In this document: positions 7,624 through 15,528 of the stretch, piece by piece | Numbering within the stretch: position 1 is the stretch's first letter | How the letters are laid out: the number at the start of each line of letters is the position of its first letter | From: a virus | DNA length: 29,111 bases | IMG/VR virus record: IMGVR_UViG_3300001450_000067 | Location: 15,026-44,136 of that record | Direction: 5' to 3' (one strand) | The notes under the pieces: generated by a model | The model's database searches: none | Seen by the model: the letters and a program-made list of their open reading frames with translations, nothing else | Told to the model about the DNA's origin: nothing | Translations under genes and position numbers: made by a program

Positions 7624-8703
7624 ATGGGTACAAGATCACAGGTGAGAACTGGAGAGAGCCTATATCTCCGTTGCACTCTTACAGATGGAAGCGGTGACAG
7701 AGTCAATGCTGACTCTGCACCTCTTGTCTACATCTATTCTTCTGCTGTTGCCTCTGAAACGATTACAGCAGAGACAGAAGCTGGAACATTTACATCTGCT
7801 ACCGCAGGCCCATTCACTTCGACAAATGTTGCAACTGGATTCTACGAGTACCAGTACACTGTTACAAGTGGAAGCACAGACGAGGGGCTCTGGACTGACG
7901 TCTGGGTATCAACCATTGACACTCAGACTGTGAATCAGTATCTGACTTTTGATGTAACCATCCCAGGGTCGATCTCAATCGAGGCTCAAAGCCTCTCACA
8001 GAACAAGTTGGTGATTGTCGAAATCGACTCCTCAGTTGCTGACACAAGTGGAAACACCCTTTCTGCTGATCAAGTTATCTACTTCCTCACTGAACTGAAT
8101 CCGTTCTATGCTTCTCCAGACTTGGTTCGTGGAGAGGTAGGGGCAGCTATTGACTATATCGATGACATCACTTTGTCTCTTTGTATTCATGTTTCTTCGA
8201 AGAAGGCCGACTACATTAAGCCTACTTCTACTTCTTATGGAGCAAGACTTGATGAGGCGCTAACATACTTTGTCATCTACGATGCAGCCCTGAGGGGGAT
8301 TCATCTTGCAGAGGAAACCATTTATAATGCCTCAGCTGGAGACAAGGTAACTCTTGGAGACTTCTCAGTTAACAAGTCTGGTGGATCTAGCCCAGGCGTG
8401 TCGAAGCACTTGACAGAGCTAAAGCAGAGGCTAGCAGAGCTAAGAGAAGATTGGTTCGTAGTTGTGCAGGCTGGTGGATCGCTTGCCCCTGGACAGTCCT
8501 ATGAGTCTCAGACTGCTGTTCGTGGACGTTATACCCCAGACAGAAGAAGGGGAGGAAGAAACTGGTTGGACCCAAGGTACCACCAGTACGACGTCCCAGC
8601 TCTGAACACTACTCTGAGCCCCGACGATGGTGGGTTCAACAAGCAGGGGTACGATAGCTCTCACAGAAGTGGAGCCATGAACTCTGATTGGGAGCTCTCA
8701 TGA
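7624..8703 (+). CDS. Neck / head-tail adaptor-like protein with Ig-like modules
   Basis: This 359-residue protein has three parts. Residues 1-111 form a beta module common in phage virion proteins (GESLYLRCTLTDGSGDRV ... TGFYEYQYTV ... LWTDVWVS ... YLTFDV). Residues about 120-158 look like the last strands of a Big_5 Ig-like domain (SLSQNKLVIVEIDSSVADTS, then GNTLSADQVIYFLT). Residues 159-359 begin NPFYASPDLVRGEVGAAIDY, with helical ALTYFVIYDAALRGIHLAEE and an Arg-rich stretch RGRYTPDRRRGGRNW, and resemble a head-to-tail adaptor or connector. It is in the same frame as the preceding gene, separated by TAG and three codons, and overlaps the next gene by ATGA. The adaptor role is inferred from this part and from the gene's place between capsid and sheath. 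Confidence 0.62.
   Translation: MGTRSQVRTGESLYLRCTLTDGSGDRVNADSAPLVYIYSSAVASETITAETEAGTFTSATAGPFTSTNVATGFYEYQYTVTSGSTDEGLWTDVWVSTIDTQTVNQYLTFDVTIPGSISIEAQSLSQNKLVIVEIDSSVADTSGNTLSADQVIYFLTELNPFYASPDLVRGEVGAAIDYIDDITLSLCIHVSSKKADYIKPTSTSYGARLDEALTYFVIYDAALRGIHLAEETIYNASAGDKVTLGDFSVNKSGGSSPGVSKHLTELKQRLAELREDWFVVVQAGGSLAPGQSYESQTAVRGRYTPDRRRGGRNWLDPRYHQYDVPALNTTLSPDDGGFNKQGYDSSHRSGAMNSDWELS
8691..8694 (+). promoter_or_regulatory. Ribosome binding site choosing the start at 8700
   Basis: GGAG lies 5 bases before ATG 8700, whose ATGA overlaps the upstream stop. The in-frame TTG at 8688 lies before this site and is unlikely to be used. Confidence 0.65.
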
Positions 8704-9323
8704 GCTTCAAGAAAAGACCTTCCAAATATGGATTTGGCTCTCCGTCCCTTACCGGACGGAGCCAACTCTCAAGCAGCCCTGCAGGAACAACTGGTGTTGA
8801 TCTTAGAAGCGAGTTCGATAGGATTGTGTTCGGCACAGGGGATTGCCCCCGTCAGGGGCATCCCATTCAGATATGGAAAACCAGAAGGTCTTCAGATGGG
8901 GAGCCACAGGCCTGTGTGTGTCTTGATAACTTGACAAGAGATCCTGACATCCACTGCAAGTACTGCAGAGGGGTTGGCTACTACTGGGATGGAAGTTGGA
9001 CCCTGACACGCAATGTCTGGGTCAGCTCCTCTGGTGGATTGGCAGCAAAGGAAAAGATGTCCCAGCCTGGGTATGTGGAATCAGAAAGCAAAGTATTCTA
9101 TCTGAGATACGATATTGGAATTAGAACGGGAGACTTCATTGCAGAGTGCCTGCTTGACCAAGAGGGAGAAGTGATCCTGGATTCCAAGAAGCAGCCTATC
9201 GTGACAGCAATTTATAGGCCACAGACAGTTGCTGACCGACGAGGTAAAAACGGGAGGATTGAGTATTATGCTGTATATTGCTTAGAGCGAAACTCAATTC
9301 GACCAAATGTGTTTACCAGCTGA
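8700..9323 (+). CDS. Neck protein with a Cys-rich, possibly zinc-binding motif
   Basis: This 207-residue protein is translated from ATG 8700, coupled to the gene before it. C72-x-C74 and C86-x2-C89 (ACVCLDN ... DIHCKYCRGVGYYWDG) form a likely zinc-ribbon-type site; C49 and H54 are also near. The C-terminal half is beta-rich (YLRYDIGIRTGDFIAECLLD, TAIYRPQTVADRRGKNGRIE), as in small neck and head-completion proteins. I recall similar Cys-pair proteins between adaptor and sheath genes in other myophages, but cannot name a family. It is probably a low-copy structural part of the head-tail joint. A regulatory DNA-binding role is less likely given the location. Confidence 0.6.
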   Translation: MSFKKRPSKYGFGSPSLTGRSQLSSSPAGTTGVDLRSEFDRIVFGTGDCPRQGHPIQIWKTRRSSDGEPQACVCLDNLTRDPDIHCKYCRGVGYYWDGSWTLTRNVWVSSSGGLAAKEKMSQPGYVESESKVFYLRYDIGIRTGDFIAECLLDQEGEVILDSKKQPIVTAIYRPQTVADRRGKNGRIEYYAVYCLERNSIRPNVFTS

Positions 9324-9330
9324 GGGATAA

Positions 9331-10080
9331 ATGTCCAAAGACGCTATCATAAGTGATCGCGACCCGACTCCATTGGAGAGGGTCACACTTGACTTTGAAG
9401 ACGGACTGGGGCAGTCTGACAGCAGAAGTTTATCTGTAGAACTAAGTGATGATTTCGAGCTAGACCTTTCATCTCTTGCGCCGAACGCAATGCTTCTAGA
9501 GGGCTTTGTGTCTACTATCAAGGACATTCTTGATAAGGTGCAAGAGGTAAAGGGAATCGAAGAAAGCAAAAGAATCATTCTTGTGGACGACCATTCTGGA
9601 GACAGACTTGGTAACCTACTTAGAAACAGGAAAGCCGTAATCACATATCGCGTAATGTCACGCAAGCCAGCAAACATGTCTGCTGACGGTCGCAAGTTTA
9701 AATCTCGTTTGCATAGACCACAGAGGGTTTATCAAGACCCATCAAAATTTGATAGAGCTATCGAAGTAAAGGTTCGATATATAATGCATAATATCGAACT
9801 GGCAGTTTGGTCGCCTAATGCTACTGCTGCCAATCAAGTTGCTTTGTGGCTAGAGAGAACTCTAGTCATGGAGACTTGGAGGGTCAAACAGCAGGGGGCA
9901 GTTTCGTTTGAGTGGACTGGGCGTGGAATGGATACGGCGACTAACGTTGCTGGCCAGAAGATAGAAACACGTCCACTAAATTTCCAGGTTCAACTTGCTG
10001 AGTTGATTACATCTTCTCATCCCAAGATTCGTTCTATTCGACTACGTTCTGGCCTATACTTAGTAGGCCTGGAGGACTAA
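9331..10080 (+). CDS. Tail-completion / tail-terminator-like neck protein
   Basis: This 249-residue protein starts with GAGGG 4 bases before the ATG. The N-terminal 60 residues are acidic and end in a helix (LEGFVSTIKDILDKVQEV). The rest is a mixed alpha-beta domain: DRAIEVKVRYIMHNIELAVW, a helix NQVALWLERTLVMETWRV, then FEWTGRGMDTATN and RPLNFQVQLAELI. This strand-helix-strand pattern, with the R-P/L-x-F/Y-x-V ending, resembles small phage proteins that cap the tail next to the head. Position immediately before the sheath gene supports that. Family assignment is from pattern and context only, and a second neck protein is an alternative. Confidence 0.5.
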   Translation: MSKDAIISDRDPTPLERVTLDFEDGLGQSDSRSLSVELSDDFELDLSSLAPNAMLLEGFVSTIKDILDKVQEVKGIEESKRIILVDDHSGDRLGNLLRNRKAVITYRVMSRKPANMSADGRKFKSRLHRPQRVYQDPSKFDRAIEVKVRYIMHNIELAVWSPNATAANQVALWLERTLVMETWRVKQQGAVSFEWTGRGMDTATNVAGQKIETRPLNFQVQLAELITSSHPKIRSIRLRSGLYLVGLED

Positions 10081-10084
10081 AAAA

Positions 10085-12430
10085 ATGGCTTTCAACAACA
10101 TCCCTGGAATCCGAGCACAGTTCGGTGACCAGTTCTTCAACAAGACAATCTCAAGTAACCAGCCGCGTATCGTGGTTCTTGGGTTTGCTTCTTCCGGTAG
10201 CAGCTACAAGCTGCGAAGTGCCGCAAACATTTCTACTGAAGACTCCTACTACGGTCTAAGCTCTGAGCTTATGCGTGGTGTGCATGAGGTCTTCTCCCAG
10301 GGTGCTGAGAACATCGCAACAGTTCGCATCGGTGGCTCGCCTGGAAAGGTGACCCTGACAGACAGTGCAGGTGGAACTCTTGTTATCGAGACTGAGCGTC
10401 GAGACGACACTGTTCTTTCTCGCTACCATCTGATCATCGAGCGCAACAGTGATGGCGACAACCGATATCTTCTCTTTGATGTGGAAGATGCTTCCTACGT
10501 CTTTGACTCCGAAGAGATCAAGGTTATCGATACTGGACTAGTGATTGTTACTGACACCAACTTTGGTGACTTCAACTGTGGAGATTCGACTGATCCGTCA
10601 GACACTGCCACAAATGTTGATCTCGCTAGTCTTGTTCCTGGAAGTTTCACTGATGCTCTTGGTGGTGCAGCAACTGTTGCCGTAACACTAGTCGCTGGTG
10701 CTGATGGCTCCAACCCTTCTTTGGTTGCTCGCTACGCTGCCTTGTCTGAGGCTTACGAGCTTCTCGACAACAACGACCTGAACATGATTTATCCGGCAAA
10801 TGCGCTTATCGACGACCTCAACATCGTCGATGACACTAGCGCTGACGTAGCCAGCTACGGTTACTTCGGAAAGGGCATCCCATATTACAAGCACAGCAAC
10901 AATGGTCTTGGCTACCTCTGGCAGTATCGCTACCAGGGTAAGGTCTACACCTACTTCACTGATTCTGCTACCTACTTTGCAGGCATTGGATCTGCTGCCA
11001 AGGCCTCGCTGCCTGTGGTCGGCAGCCTTGTCGTTACTGCTTCTAAGGCTGGAATCGGCGGCAACGCTCACACTGTAGAGATTGTTGTTGGTTCTCCTGG
11101 GCCAACTGTAAGCGTCTCTGAGACTGCATTCGGAATTGATATCACCGTCACCGACGATGGTGCTGCAAGCGAAAGCGCCACCGCTACTGCTATTGACGCT
11201 GCTCTTGATGCATTCACCATGAAGAATGGCAACAAGGCGTCAACATTGTTTGATGCATCTGTCGGTACAGCTTCTGCCCTGGGTGGTGGTGCCACCAAGG
11301 CCAACCTTACTGGAGGCACTGGTCCGAACCCTGCCCTTTCGCATGCTGACCTTACTGGCGACACTGTTCCCGCAGCAGTCACCACTCGCTGGGCAGCTGG
11401 TGCAGATGGTGAGCTTCGTGAAGCTAACTTCTACCATCAGGCTCTTTCCTTCTGTGACCGTATCAGCCGTAGCCACAACATGGTTATGACTGCTATGAAC
11501 TTCAAGCGTCCTTCTTCTGCTGCCCCCAGCGGTCTTGGAGCTTGGGCTGGCGACAAGCCGACCTACAGCACCATTGGCGAAGTTCAGGCTGTTGACGCTG
11601 TCGCAGACAACGGCAACGGAATTCTTGGCAACAAGTTCTTTGCTGGTAAGGCTGCTACTTCTGCAGGATACCGTTCTGCTCTTGTCGTGGAAGGCAACAG
11701 CACCGATGGCTACGCTTTCGGTGGACTGATCAAGACAAAGGGAAGCAACCTTCCGGTTGGTTCTGACTGGGCTTACGGCATCAATGATGGTGACGAGGAA
11801 GCAGGATTCAACAACGCTCCCGTTGATATCGGTCGCTACGGCATCGCTTGCGCTGGCTGGCCAGTTCACCAGCACTCCTTCAATGGTTCCACCGCTTATC
11901 GTGGACCGCAGGCTGGTCTTGTTCTTGGACTGCTTGCTAGTCTTCCCGAGAACATTGCCCCAATTGGCCCCAACGGTCGATTCGCTAAGATCAGTAACCG
12001 ACTTCGTCTTCAGGCTGACCAGATTGATTCTTTGGCTTCCATCAGAATCACTTCTGTCTCTGTTGATGACGGTGCTCTCATCAATGTCAAGGGCGACACT
12101 TCTGCGCATCCCGATTCCGACTACAACAAGGTCAGCACCATGCGCTGTCTTTCGCGTCAGGTTTCCGGTGTCCGCAGCATTGTCAAGCAGTACATTGGCA
12201 AGCCTTTCACCAGTGTTCAGCTTCTCAGCATGAAGAACTCTATTGAAGGATTCCTCACTGCAGAGCGATCTGATGAGTTCAACAATGGCTTTGCTGAGCC
12301 TGTCTTCGAGGTAACTCAGCTTGATAGAATTCTTGGCAACCTTACTGTTGTTCTTCGAATCGTTCCACCCTTCTCAATTGAAGCAGTCACTCTCCGCACC
12401 TCCCTTGCGGCTGATGAGACAGACCTCTAA
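10085..12430 (+). CDS. Contractile tail sheath protein
   Basis: At 781 residues it is long for a sheath. The N-terminus MAFNNIPGIRAQFGDQFFNK, the hallmark C-terminal part (MRCLSRQVSGVRSIVKQYIG, FTSVQLLSMKNSIEGFLT, then FEVTQLDRILGNLTVVLRIV) and the tube gene directly after it support the call. Sheath subunits form the outer contractile cylinder that drives the tube into the cell. Residues about 303-412 look like an added domain (KAGIGGNAHTVEIVVGSPG, VSVSETAFGIDITVTDDG, GGGATKANLTGGTGPN). GGAGG sits 9 bases before the ATG, inside the end of the preceding gene. Codons are of the CGT/CGC/CGA class with very few AGA, fitting high expression. Confidence 0.9.
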   Translation: MAFNNIPGIRAQFGDQFFNKTISSNQPRIVVLGFASSGSSYKLRSAANISTEDSYYGLSSELMRGVHEVFSQGAENIATVRIGGSPGKVTLTDSAGGTLVIETERRDDTVLSRYHLIIERNSDGDNRYLLFDVEDASYVFDSEEIKVIDTGLVIVTDTNFGDFNCGDSTDPSDTATNVDLASLVPGSFTDALGGAATVAVTLVAGADGSNPSLVARYAALSEAYELLDNNDLNMIYPANALIDDLNIVDDTSADVASYGYFGKGIPYYKHSNNGLGYLWQYRYQGKVYTYFTDSATYFAGIGSAAKASLPVVGSLVVTASKAGIGGNAHTVEIVVGSPGPTVSVSETAFGIDITVTDDGAASESATATAIDAALDAFTMKNGNKASTLFDASVGTASALGGGATKANLTGGTGPNPALSHADLTGDTVPAAVTTRWAAGADGELREANFYHQALSFCDRISRSHNMVMTAMNFKRPSSAAPSGLGAWAGDKPTYSTIGEVQAVDAVADNGNGILGNKFFAGKAATSAGYRSALVVEGNSTDGYAFGGLIKTKGSNLPVGSDWAYGINDGDEEAGFNNAPVDIGRYGIACAGWPVHQHSFNGSTAYRGPQAGLVLGLLASLPENIAPIGPNGRFAKISNRLRLQADQIDSLASIRITSVSVDDGALINVKGDTSAHPDSDYNKVSTMRCLSRQVSGVRSIVKQYIGKPFTSVQLLSMKNSIEGFLTAERSDEFNNGFAEPVFEVTQLDRILGNLTVVLRIVPPFSIEAVTLRTSLAADETDL
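10994..11320 (+). other. Domain inserted in the sheath protein
   Basis: Residues about 303-412 form an Ala/Gly/Thr/Val-rich beta domain between a sheath segment ending KVYTYFTDSATYFAGIG and one starting SHADLTGDTV. From memory the pattern KAG-x-GGN-x-h-x-V ... itVt ... A-x-AIDAA ... NLTGGTG recurs as an insert in many unrelated phage structural proteins and is likely exposed on the tail surface. Confidence 0.5.
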
Positions 12431-12447
12431 AATAGGAGACACTAAAA

Positions 12448-13080
12448 ATGTCAACAACACCCATTCAGCGGTCCCGTCAGTATTCGTCCTACAGTGGTGC
12501 GGACATCCGCATTGTCATCAATGGCGAATACTTCGGAGCCTCCCAGGCCCTCTCTCACGCTATCCAGCGTGAGAAGGTGCCCGTTTATGTTCTCGGTAGC
12601 CCTGACCCGCTTTCCTTCTCAAGAGGAAAGCGTGGTATTGCAGGAACAATGGTCAACCTTGTTCTCGGTCAGGACCCCATCTACACTGAGCCTTTCGCCG
12701 ACATGAAGTATCTTGCCCGCAAGGACGAGATCTTTGGATCGATTGACAACCTCAACGATGCAAGCGCTGGCCAGGATACTCTGAGCAATGTTGCAGATGA
12801 TCCAAACTTTCAGTTTGACACAGGCGATCTGACTAGTAACTATGTTGCTCGAAGTGCTTTCTACATGGACCAGCTTCCCCCGTTTGATGCGGTTGTTGTG
12901 GCTGCAAATGAGTACGGCAACGCTGCTAGCATGAGAATTCTTGGAATTGAGATTCTCAATCAGGCAAGCGGAGTCAGTGTTGACGACTCTGCCATTGAGC
13001 AGCAGTCAACATATGTTGCTATCAGCATCGTTGGTTGGAGAGAGCTAGACATGAACGACTTCCAGGATCAGCTTGACTAG
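12448..13080 (+). CDS. Main tail tube protein
   Basis: This 210-residue protein follows the sheath gene directly, with AGGAG 9 bases upstream. Features are SGADIRIVINGEYFGASQAL (16-35), REKVPVYVLGSPDP (41-54) and FSRGKRGIAGTMVNLVLGQ (57-75). These fit the tube fold shared by phage tail tubes and Hcp: a beta-sandwich with an exposed loop that stacks hexamer rings. Two downstream genes encode proteins with the same layout; this one is the best candidate for the abundant tube subunit because it is next to the sheath, its codons are closest to those of the sheath and capsid genes, and a terminator follows it. It ends in TAG immediately followed by in-frame TAA. Confidence 0.75.
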   Translation: MSTTPIQRSRQYSSYSGADIRIVINGEYFGASQALSHAIQREKVPVYVLGSPDPLSFSRGKRGIAGTMVNLVLGQDPIYTEPFADMKYLARKDEIFGSIDNLNDASAGQDTLSNVADDPNFQFDTGDLTSNYVARSAFYMDQLPPFDAVVVAANEYGNAASMRILGIEILNQASGVSVDDSAIEQQSTYVAISIVGWRELDMNDFQDQLD

Positions 13081-13107
13081 TAAGTCATTAAAACCCTGAA
13101 AGATTCT

Positions 13108-13137
13108 GAGGCCCCTTAACGGGGGCCTCTTTTTCTT
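13108..13137 (+). terminator. Rho-independent terminator after the tail tube gene
   Basis: An 8-bp stem, GAGGCCCC paired with GGGGCCTC, has a 6-base loop and is followed by TTTTT C TT. It begins 28 bases after the tube stop codon. Confidence 0.9.
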
Positions 13138-13157
13138 GGTAGATGTATAGTGTAAAC
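13138..13157 (+). promoter_or_regulatory. Candidate promoter motif after the tube terminator
   Basis: GGTAGATGTATAGTGTAAAC shares GGTA and AGATGTA with the motif at 6479-6491 and contains TATAGT as a possible -10. It sits between a terminator and the ribosome site (GGAG at 13161) of the next gene. The match is weaker than that between the other two sites. Confidence 0.28.
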
Positions 13158-13170
13158 ACTGGAGAGAAGT

Positions 13171-13896
13171 ATGTCCTACAAAAGAGAAATTGCGCTGTCT
13201 GGTGCAGATGCAAAGTGCTACTACTATTTTCAAGAGACCCCTGAGGAGAAAAAGCTTCTTACAAGCATCAACTCACTCAACCTTTCCGTGCACGAAGCCA
13301 GAGGTGCAGCTAGAGGCCTGGGATACAAAGGAGTCAAGGGATATGCTTCTGGCATCAGGACAATCGCAGGCAGCATGATCCTGCAGCAGCTGGGAGAACA
13401 CCCCCTAAAGGGTCTGATGGACTCCTATCAGACTATGGTAGGCAGAAGAAAGGGGCGAGTCCCTCACTGGAGCGTAGACTCTGCACTAAATGGTGTTGGA
13501 AGCTACTATGGTATTGACTACACGAATAGGCTGATGTCGTCTTTGCCTCCTTTCAATCTTATTGTGATGTATAGAACAGAGACACTTAATCCTTTTGAAA
13601 CTCGACTTGCAGGAACTGATGCAAGTCAAAGAAACAAGAAGACTGAAATTGGAGGCGCTACTGCTCCAGGCAGGGGCGCATCCGAAATGATTGTGGGCGT
13701 AAACTTTGTAACTGAAGCAAAGACCATCTCAATTGATGATGGCCTCATTCAGATTGCAGCAGAGTTTACAGCATGCGACTACAAGCCTTTCTCTTGGGAC
13801 AAAGAGCTTCGGCAGGGTGCGTACAGCAGCAACGCTGGAGAGACATATGGTATCTCTTCTGATGCAGCTTTAAGAGTAATTCTTTTTGGAGACTGA
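13171..13896 (+). CDS. Tube-like tail protein, second paralogue
   Basis: This 241-residue protein shares the layout of the main tube protein: an early SGADAKCYYYFQE (10-22), a stretch LNLSVHEARGAARGLGYKG (36-54), then ASGIRTIAGSMILQQLGEHP (59-78), which lines up with RGKRGIAGTMVNLVLGQDP of the main tube at the same distance from the N-terminus. Arginine codons are mainly AGA/AGG, unlike the sheath and capsid, so it is probably a minor component. In T4 the tube subunit gp19 has low-copy relatives gp54 and gp48 that start the tube at the baseplate; an equivalent role is the leading inference. It starts with GGAG 6 bases before the ATG, after a terminator, and the next ATG begins 2 bases after its stop. 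Confidence 0.6.
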   Translation: MSYKREIALSGADAKCYYYFQETPEEKKLLTSINSLNLSVHEARGAARGLGYKGVKGYASGIRTIAGSMILQQLGEHPLKGLMDSYQTMVGRRKGRVPHWSVDSALNGVGSYYGIDYTNRLMSSLPPFNLIVMYRTETLNPFETRLAGTDASQRNKKTEIGGATAPGRGASEMIVGVNFVTEAKTISIDDGLIQIAAEFTACDYKPFSWDKELRQGAYSSNAGETYGISSDAALRVILFGD

Positions 13897-13898
13897 CA

Positions 13899-14675
13899 AT
13901 GGGTTCATACTCTTTTTCTGACATGTACAAATGTGGGGCTCAGTGCACGGTCCACGTTAACGGCTATCCAATCTTGGAGACTGTTGGTATCAGCTATCAG
14001 CTCCAGGAAAGCAAGCTTCCCATCTACGGTTATTCTTCTACCCACTTTGATGCAGTCGGGAGGGGGCAGGTTCTTGTCCAGGGCTCTTTGGTTTGCAACT
14101 GGGTTCACCAAGACTACTTATACAGAGCAACTGAAATGGCTGAAAGGGAGCTTGGATCTGTTCAGGTCAATACTGCTTCTGTGGGGAACCTGACTCCGGA
14201 AGATGCCTATGCCGCAATTGAGCAAGCTGTTTTCTCTTACAACCAAGGTGAAGATGTAGATGGAATTGCTGAAACAATGAAAGCCCTAAAAGAGAGCTAC
14301 TGGTCAAGCACAACATTGGGTGGCAATTCTGGGTTGGCATTTACAGCCAACCCCAGTGACATTGGTGGAGTGACAATCACTATCAAAGCAGGCCAGCCAA
14401 CTGCACAATTGCCCAATGGCGATTGGGGTGTAATGCTCACAAGTGTGCACTTCCTTGGGCGTGGAAAACAGATCCAAGTAAGTGAGGATGTTATCTTGGA
14501 ATCGTATCCATTCATTGCGAGAAATGAACTTACATTGGCTTCAAAGAAGCAGGAACCTGTGGTGGTCCAGCCAGAGCCAAAAGAGAGTGATATCGACTCT
14601 ACTGAGCCTCCTGAAGGATCTCTTTGGGACGGAATTGACCCCGACGTTAAAAACGCCTACATCAGACCCCAGTAA
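13899..14675 (+). CDS. Tube-like tail protein, third paralogue
   Basis: This 258-residue protein begins two bases after the previous stop, with GGAG 7 bases before the ATG inside the upstream gene. The parts CGAQCTVHVNGYPILETVG (12-30), QESKLPIYGYSSTHFDAVG (36-54) and GQVLVQGSLVCNWVHQDYL (56-74) correspond to the main tube's SGADIRIVING, REKVPVYVLGS and GKRGIAGTMV blocks. The last 50 residues are an acidic Pro/Glu tail (VVQPEPKESDIDSTEPPEGS) that neither relative has. The likely role is a low-copy tube component such as a tube initiator or baseplate-tube adaptor. AGA/AGG usage and close linkage with the second paralogue support a shared, minor role. Confidence 0.6.
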   Translation: MGSYSFSDMYKCGAQCTVHVNGYPILETVGISYQLQESKLPIYGYSSTHFDAVGRGQVLVQGSLVCNWVHQDYLYRATEMAERELGSVQVNTASVGNLTPEDAYAAIEQAVFSYNQGEDVDGIAETMKALKESYWSSTTLGGNSGLAFTANPSDIGGVTITIKAGQPTAQLPNGDWGVMLTSVHFLGRGKQIQVSEDVILESYPFIARNELTLASKKQEPVVVQPEPKESDIDSTEPPEGSLWDGIDPDVKNAYIRPQ

Positions 14676-14691
14676 TTGATTAGGAAAACAA

Positions 14692-15516
14692 ATGAACACA
14701 AATGATCTGCCAGCTCACCTGAGCGGCATGCTTGATGCAAATGCAAGAGGGCCTGCACTGCCCAGGGCAGATGACTCTCTTGCAACCAAAATCCTTGCTC
14801 ACAAGGATGCTCTTAACCAGGAAATGATGGGCGAGAACTATATCGACCCTAATGACTACAAGCCAGATGTTCACGACTCCAGAGGAGATGTAAACAAGGC
14901 GAGAAAGGAAGTGGCGAGAAAGACTCAACCAGCACCGAAGAAGGTTGAGCCAAAGAAGGCTAAGTCAGTTAAGAAGGCACTCAAGCCAGCACCAAAGAGA
15001 GAGAAGAAGATGGAAGATCTAGATGCAGTCATGAAGAAGGCAGAGCAGCACATCCAGGATGAGACTCCCGAGCAGGAGCCACAGGAGCAGAAAACTGTTG
15101 ATGACTTCATCAGAGAGCGTGCTATCGCCATCCTTGCTGCACGTGGTACAGAGGACCCAGAGGCCGCTCTGGCGACACTAAAGCAGAAGCATGGATCGAT
15201 CTACTTGACTCTGTTCAGCGAGGAAGAGCTGTACATCTACACCTCTGTAAAGCGTTCTAAGTGGAAGCAGATCCAGGGCTACATTACCCAGCTTCAGGAA
15301 AACAACAGCAAGGAGGGCCGAGCTTTGGAAGAAGAGCTAACCAGAACCCTGGTTAGAAACTGCTTGGTTTATCCAGCTCTGAACAATGCTGACAAAGCTG
15401 AAGCTTTCTTTCAGAATGCACCGGCTGGAGTTATTGACTCACTGTATACTGCAGTTCAGCAGGTGTCTTACTTCTGGACCCCACAGCAGGTTATGTCCCA
15501 GACCATTCGCATCTGA
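14692..15516 (+). CDS. Tail assembly chaperone-like protein, first
   Basis: This 274-residue protein has AGGA 6 bases before the ATG. Residues 1-65 are polar, and about 66-125 form a Lys/Ala/Pro then Glu/Gln-rich linker (EPKKAKSVKKALKPAPKREK; DETPEQEPQEQK). Residues about 125-274 form a helical domain (DDFIRERAIAILAARGTEDP, LFSEEELYIYTSVKRSKWKQ, LVRNCLVYPALNNADKAEAF, AGVIDSLYTAVQQVSYFW). Similar helical proteins between tube and tape measure genes are tail assembly chaperones, which coat the tape measure protein before tube polymerisation and are not in the final particle. Here the chaperone function is split into two separate genes rather than joined by the usual ribosomal frameshift. The call rests on position and fold-like pattern. 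Confidence 0.55.
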   Translation: MNTNDLPAHLSGMLDANARGPALPRADDSLATKILAHKDALNQEMMGENYIDPNDYKPDVHDSRGDVNKARKEVARKTQPAPKKVEPKKAKSVKKALKPAPKREKKMEDLDAVMKKAEQHIQDETPEQEPQEQKTVDDFIRERAIAILAARGTEDPEAALATLKQKHGSIYLTLFSEEELYIYTSVKRSKWKQIQGYITQLQENNSKEGRALEEELTRTLVRNCLVYPALNNADKAEAFFQNAPAGVIDSLYTAVQQVSYFWTPQQVMSQTIRI

Positions 15517-15528
15517 TAGGCGGGTGTC

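Noticed and set aside
8688-8699. TTG 8688 as start of the Cys-motif neck gene
   Set aside because: The GGAG site lies downstream of it, and ATG 8700 has ideal spacing and an ATGA overlap with the previous stop.
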